In this document: one piece after another, positions 5,463 through 7,029 of the stretch
How positions within the stretch are numbered: the first letter of the stretch is position 1
Layout of the letters: the number at the start of each line of letters is the position of its first letter
Assembly (NCBI GenBank): GCA_041655035.1
Contig: JBAZCN010000164.1
Coordinates: 1 to 7,029, forward strand
Reading direction: 5' to 3'
Length of the DNA: 7,029 nt
Source: NAT127 sp041655035
GTDB taxonomy: Bacteria > Pseudomonadota > Gammaproteobacteria > Pseudomonadales > Porticoccaceae
The notes under the pieces: model-generated
The model's input: only the letters and a program-made list of their open reading frames with translations
The model's database searches: none
What the model was told of the DNA's origin: nothing
Made by a program: the position numbers and the translations under genes

Positions 5463-6278
5463 TCAGGGGGGCACCAAACCCTCCGCTTGGTGAAAACTCT
5501 TCAGCAGCAGCGCCTGGCGCTGTTCCACTTCGGCGAGACCGGCGCGGTGGGGGAAGATATGCAGGCTGTTGCGCTCCACCGCCCGCAGCATCTCCTCCGC
5601 CACCTGGAACGGGTCCAGCAGGTTGTCCCGGTACCACTGGGCGCTGGCCATGGGATAAGTCAGCGGCTCGCCGGGGTCCGCCACGGTCATCCCGGGGCAC
5701 AGCACCGAAACACCGATGCCCTCCTCCGCCAGCAGCGGGGCGAGGGTTTCCGTCAACCCCACCACGGCGAACTTGGCGGTCACGTAAATGGCGTTCAAGG
5801 GTCGCAGGGAAGCCAGCCCGACACCCGACATGGACGAGACATTGACGATATGGCGGGGACCGCCCTGGGCCTTCATCCGCGGCAGAAAACTGTGTATGCC
5901 CTGGACCACGCCCATCAGGTTGATGCCCAGCACCCGGTTCCAGTCCTCCAGGGTCAACTGGTCATAGGCTTTGATCAGGGCGACGCCGGCGTTGTTGCAC
6001 AGCAGGTTGACCTTGCCGAAAGTGTCGTAGGCGCGGTCGGCGAGCGCTTCGAGGGCCCGCGGATCGGCCACGTCGGTGGCCACGGGCAGGGCCCGGCGGC
6101 CCAGGGCAATGACTTCCTCAGCCACCCGGCTGGCGGTTTCGGCGTTGAGATCGCTGACCACGATATCCATCCCGGCGCGGGCCAGGGTCAGGGCGATGCC
6201 CCGGCCCAGCAAGCCACCGCCGCCGGTAATCACGGCCACACTGCCTTCGCTTTGCCAGGGCTGGCGCTTGATGGTCAC
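5463..6278 (-). CDS. SDR-family oxidoreductase (second gene of the upstream unit)
   Basis: The 271-residue protein is a classical-type short-chain dehydrogenase/reductase. The cofactor loop is TGGGGLLG (18-25): the second glycine of the usual TGxxxGxG is Leu23, with extra glycines before it. D43 (VVSD) suggests NAD(H). NNAG is at 95-98 and the catalytic residues are S149 (NVSS), Y165 and K169 (YVTAK). CPGMTVADPGEPLTY (194-208) forms the substrate-lid start. The start is GTG at 6278, with GGAG 7 bases upstream. It begins 30 bases after the CMD-family gene stop and ends 39 bases before the broken DUF6282 gene, so the three were probably one transcription unit. It likely oxidises an alcohol intermediate of the same pathway as its neighbours (inference). 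The sequence does not show which of the two SDRs acts on which intermediate. Confidence 0.95.
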   Translation of the reverse strand: MTIKRQPWQSEGSVAVITGGGGLLGRGIALTLARAGMDIVVSDLNAETASRVAEEVIALGRRALPVATDVADPRALEALADRAYDTFGKVNLLCNNAGVALIKAYDQLTLEDWNRVLGINLMGVVQGIHSFLPRMKAQGGPRHIVNVSSMSGVGLASLRPLNAIYVTAKFAVVGLTETLAPLLAEEGIGVSVLCPGMTVADPGEPLTYPMASAQWYRDNLLDPFQVAEEMLRAVERNSLHIFPHRAGLAEVEQRQALLLKSFHQAEGLVPP

Positions 6279-6308
6279 TCGCGGTCTCCGGATTCCTCGA
6301 TCAGGGCC

Positions 6309-6695
6309 TCACTCGATCAGGCCTTCCTCGCGGAATACCTCCTCGGCGATATGGGCCGCCTGATTCGACAGCGGGAAGCCCGCGTAGGCGGCGGCGTGGT
6401 AGATGGCCTCCTCCACTTCCTGCACCGTGCAGCCATTGCGGATCGCCGCCATCAGGTGGATTCTCAGTTCACCACTCTGGCCGAGGGCGATCAATATGCC
6501 GAGGGTGACGAGGCTGCGGGCGCGGCGGTCGAGCTGCTCCCGGGACCACAGTTTGCCGAACACGAAATCCACCGCCATCTCGCCGCGGTAGGCGCCGAAT
6601 CTATTCGAGCCGACACTGGCCTCAAGGGACGCCGCCACTTTATCGCCGACCATCGACTTGATGGTGGCAAGACCTCTTTCTCTGTCAGTTGTCAT
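6309..6695 (-). CDS. Carboxymuconolactone decarboxylase (CMD)-family protein
   Basis: The 128-residue protein has the size and layout of small CMD-domain proteins related to gamma-carboxymuconolactone decarboxylase (PcaC). The core reads FGKLWSREQLDRRARSLVTL (46-65), then LIALGQSGELRIHL (68-81), AAIRNGCTVQEVEEAIYH (83-100) and AAAYAGFP (101-108). H80 and H100 are positions typically conserved in the decarboxylase type. There is no CxxC pair, so it is not the AhpD peroxidase-type branch. True PcaC acts in protocatechuate degradation, but no other pca gene is present, so a role in a related ring-opening or decarboxylation step is only inferred. The ATG at 6695 is preferred; a GTG at 6710 would add five residues, and neither has a strong ribosome site. 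It is the first gene of the upstream unit, 30 bases before the SDR. Confidence 0.9.
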   Translation of the reverse strand: MTTDRERGLATIKSMVGDKVAASLEASVGSNRFGAYRGEMAVDFVFGKLWSREQLDRRARSLVTLGILIALGQSGELRIHLMAAIRNGCTVQEVEEAIYHAAAYAGFPLSNQAAHIAEEVFREEGLIE

Positions 6696-6738
6696 CGTTG
6701 ATCTTCTCACCAGTTGTTTGATTAAACGGCTTCATCCA

Positions 6739-6846
6739 ATAGGGTGTGCCGGGGAACGAAGCGCACCGACGAGACCCCGATGCGCTTCGTTCCTCAGCAC
6801 ATCCTATAAAGACATCGTGCCCGCCGGGCAAAGCCGCATTATCCAG
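6739..6846. repeat. 108-bp direct repeat with long hairpin, copy A
   Basis: This segment recurs at 6922-7029 with a single mismatch (T6747 versus C6930). Its first 69 bases form an imperfect inverted repeat: 27-base arms at 6739-6765 and 6781-6807 around a 15-base loop, with 24 Watson-Crick pairs, two G-T pairs (6744, 6752) and one C-A mismatch (6750). Both arms carry GAACGAAGCGCA or its complement. The remaining 39 bases read open on the minus strand and end in a TAG that overlaps the hairpin. It resembles intergenic palindromic repeats that are dispersed in many proteobacterial genomes, but I cannot test copy number. It lies 44 bases upstream of the CMD-family start. Confidence 0.95.
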
Positions 6847-6923
6847 TCGCGGTCGATATCGAGGTGTGCCCAGTGCCCCGAATCGATGTCCTCACACATT
6901 GTCTCAATCAAAACTTTACCCAT
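6804..6923 (-). other. 39-codon open frame in the repeat region, possible duplicated gene 3' end
   Basis: The minus strand is open from an ATG at 6923 to a TAG at 6804, reading MGKVLIETMCED, then SGHWAHLDIDRDWI and ending MRLCPAGTMSL. No ribosome site precedes the ATG, which lies within the hairpin of repeat copy B. The last 13 codons and stop recur in copy B (6987-7029), in a frame that continues off the window. The simplest reading is that a gene right of the window ends at 6987 and that this stretch is a duplicated, non-expressed copy of its C-terminus. The GHW stretch faintly recalls the catalytic-His segment of epoxide-hydrolase-like alpha/beta hydrolases, a weak guess. Confidence 0.35.
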
Positions 6924-7029
6924 AGGGTGCGCCGGGGAACGAAGCGCACCGACGAGACCCCGATGCGCTTCGTTCCTCAGCACATCCTATAAAGACATCG
7001 TGCCCGCCGGGCAAAGCCGCATTATCCAG
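6922..7029. repeat. 108-bp direct repeat with long hairpin, copy B (reaches window edge)
   Basis: This is the second copy of the element at 6739-6846, offset by exactly 183 bases and 107/108 identical over the visible part. It ends at the last base of the window, so its true right boundary is unknown. The hairpin arms are 6922-6948 and 6964-6990; the C at 6930 adds one further C-A mismatch. The 75 bases between copies (6847-6921) are unique within the window, but may also be repeated beyond the edge. Confidence 0.95.

Noticed and set aside
5487..6701. Long plus-strand open frame opposite the SDR and CMD-family genes
   Set aside because: It is an antisense shadow of two motif-supported genes, with a Gln/His/Gly-rich product.
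6739..7029. CRISPR array
   Set aside because: There are only two long (108-bp) repeats with a hairpin and a 75-base spacer; length and structure do not fit CRISPR repeats.

Overview
The window is a GC-rich bacterial accessory or catabolic region in which every gene I can support lies on the minus strand. Gene order in the direction of transcription (right to left) is: a repeat region (about 6739-7029), a carboxymuconolactone-decarboxylase-family protein (6309-6695), a first SDR oxidoreductase (5463-6278), a broken DUF6282/amidohydrolase-like gene (4977-5423), a very AT-rich gap (about 4876-4976), a second SDR (4002-4820), a cytochrome P450 resembling P450cam (2688-3899), a Rieske oxygenase alpha subunit (1077-2480), a putidaredoxin-type [2Fe-2S] ferredoxin (701-1021), and the N-terminal 212 residues of an FAD-dependent phytoene-dehydrogenase-like oxidoreductase that runs off the left edge (1-638). 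Clear Shine-Dalgarno sequences, codon use and family mix suggest a proteobacterium, most likely a gammaproteobacterium that degrades hydrophobic compounds. That placement is inferred from style, not from a marker gene.

The genes look like two consecutive transcription units separated by the AT-rich gap. The upstream unit (CMD, SDR, DUF6282 remnant) is tightly packed with gaps of 30-40 bases. The downstream unit (SDR, P450, Rieske, ferredoxin, FAD enzyme) has gaps of 55-207 bases, several of which contain inverted repeats. The AT-rich gap, with a 6-bp inverted repeat just downstream of it, is the best place for the promoter of the downstream unit.

Functionally, the set reads as an oxidative pathway for a terpenoid-like, alicyclic or aromatic substrate. 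The P450 and the Rieske enzyme would insert oxygen, the SDRs would oxidise the resulting alcohols or diols with NAD+, and the FAD enzyme would desaturate or oxidise an intermediate. The ferredoxin is the shared electron carrier candidate: it is a close relative of putidaredoxin, which serves P450cam, but it lies directly after a Rieske oxygenase, and some Rieske systems also use this ferredoxin type. No ferredoxin reductase, Rieske beta subunit, transporter or regulator is present in the window. The substrate cannot be read from the sequence.

The right edge holds two near-identical 108-bp direct repeats, 183 bp apart, each with a long imperfect hairpin. The spacer and repeat also encode what may be a duplicated C-terminal fragment of a gene lying beyond the window.
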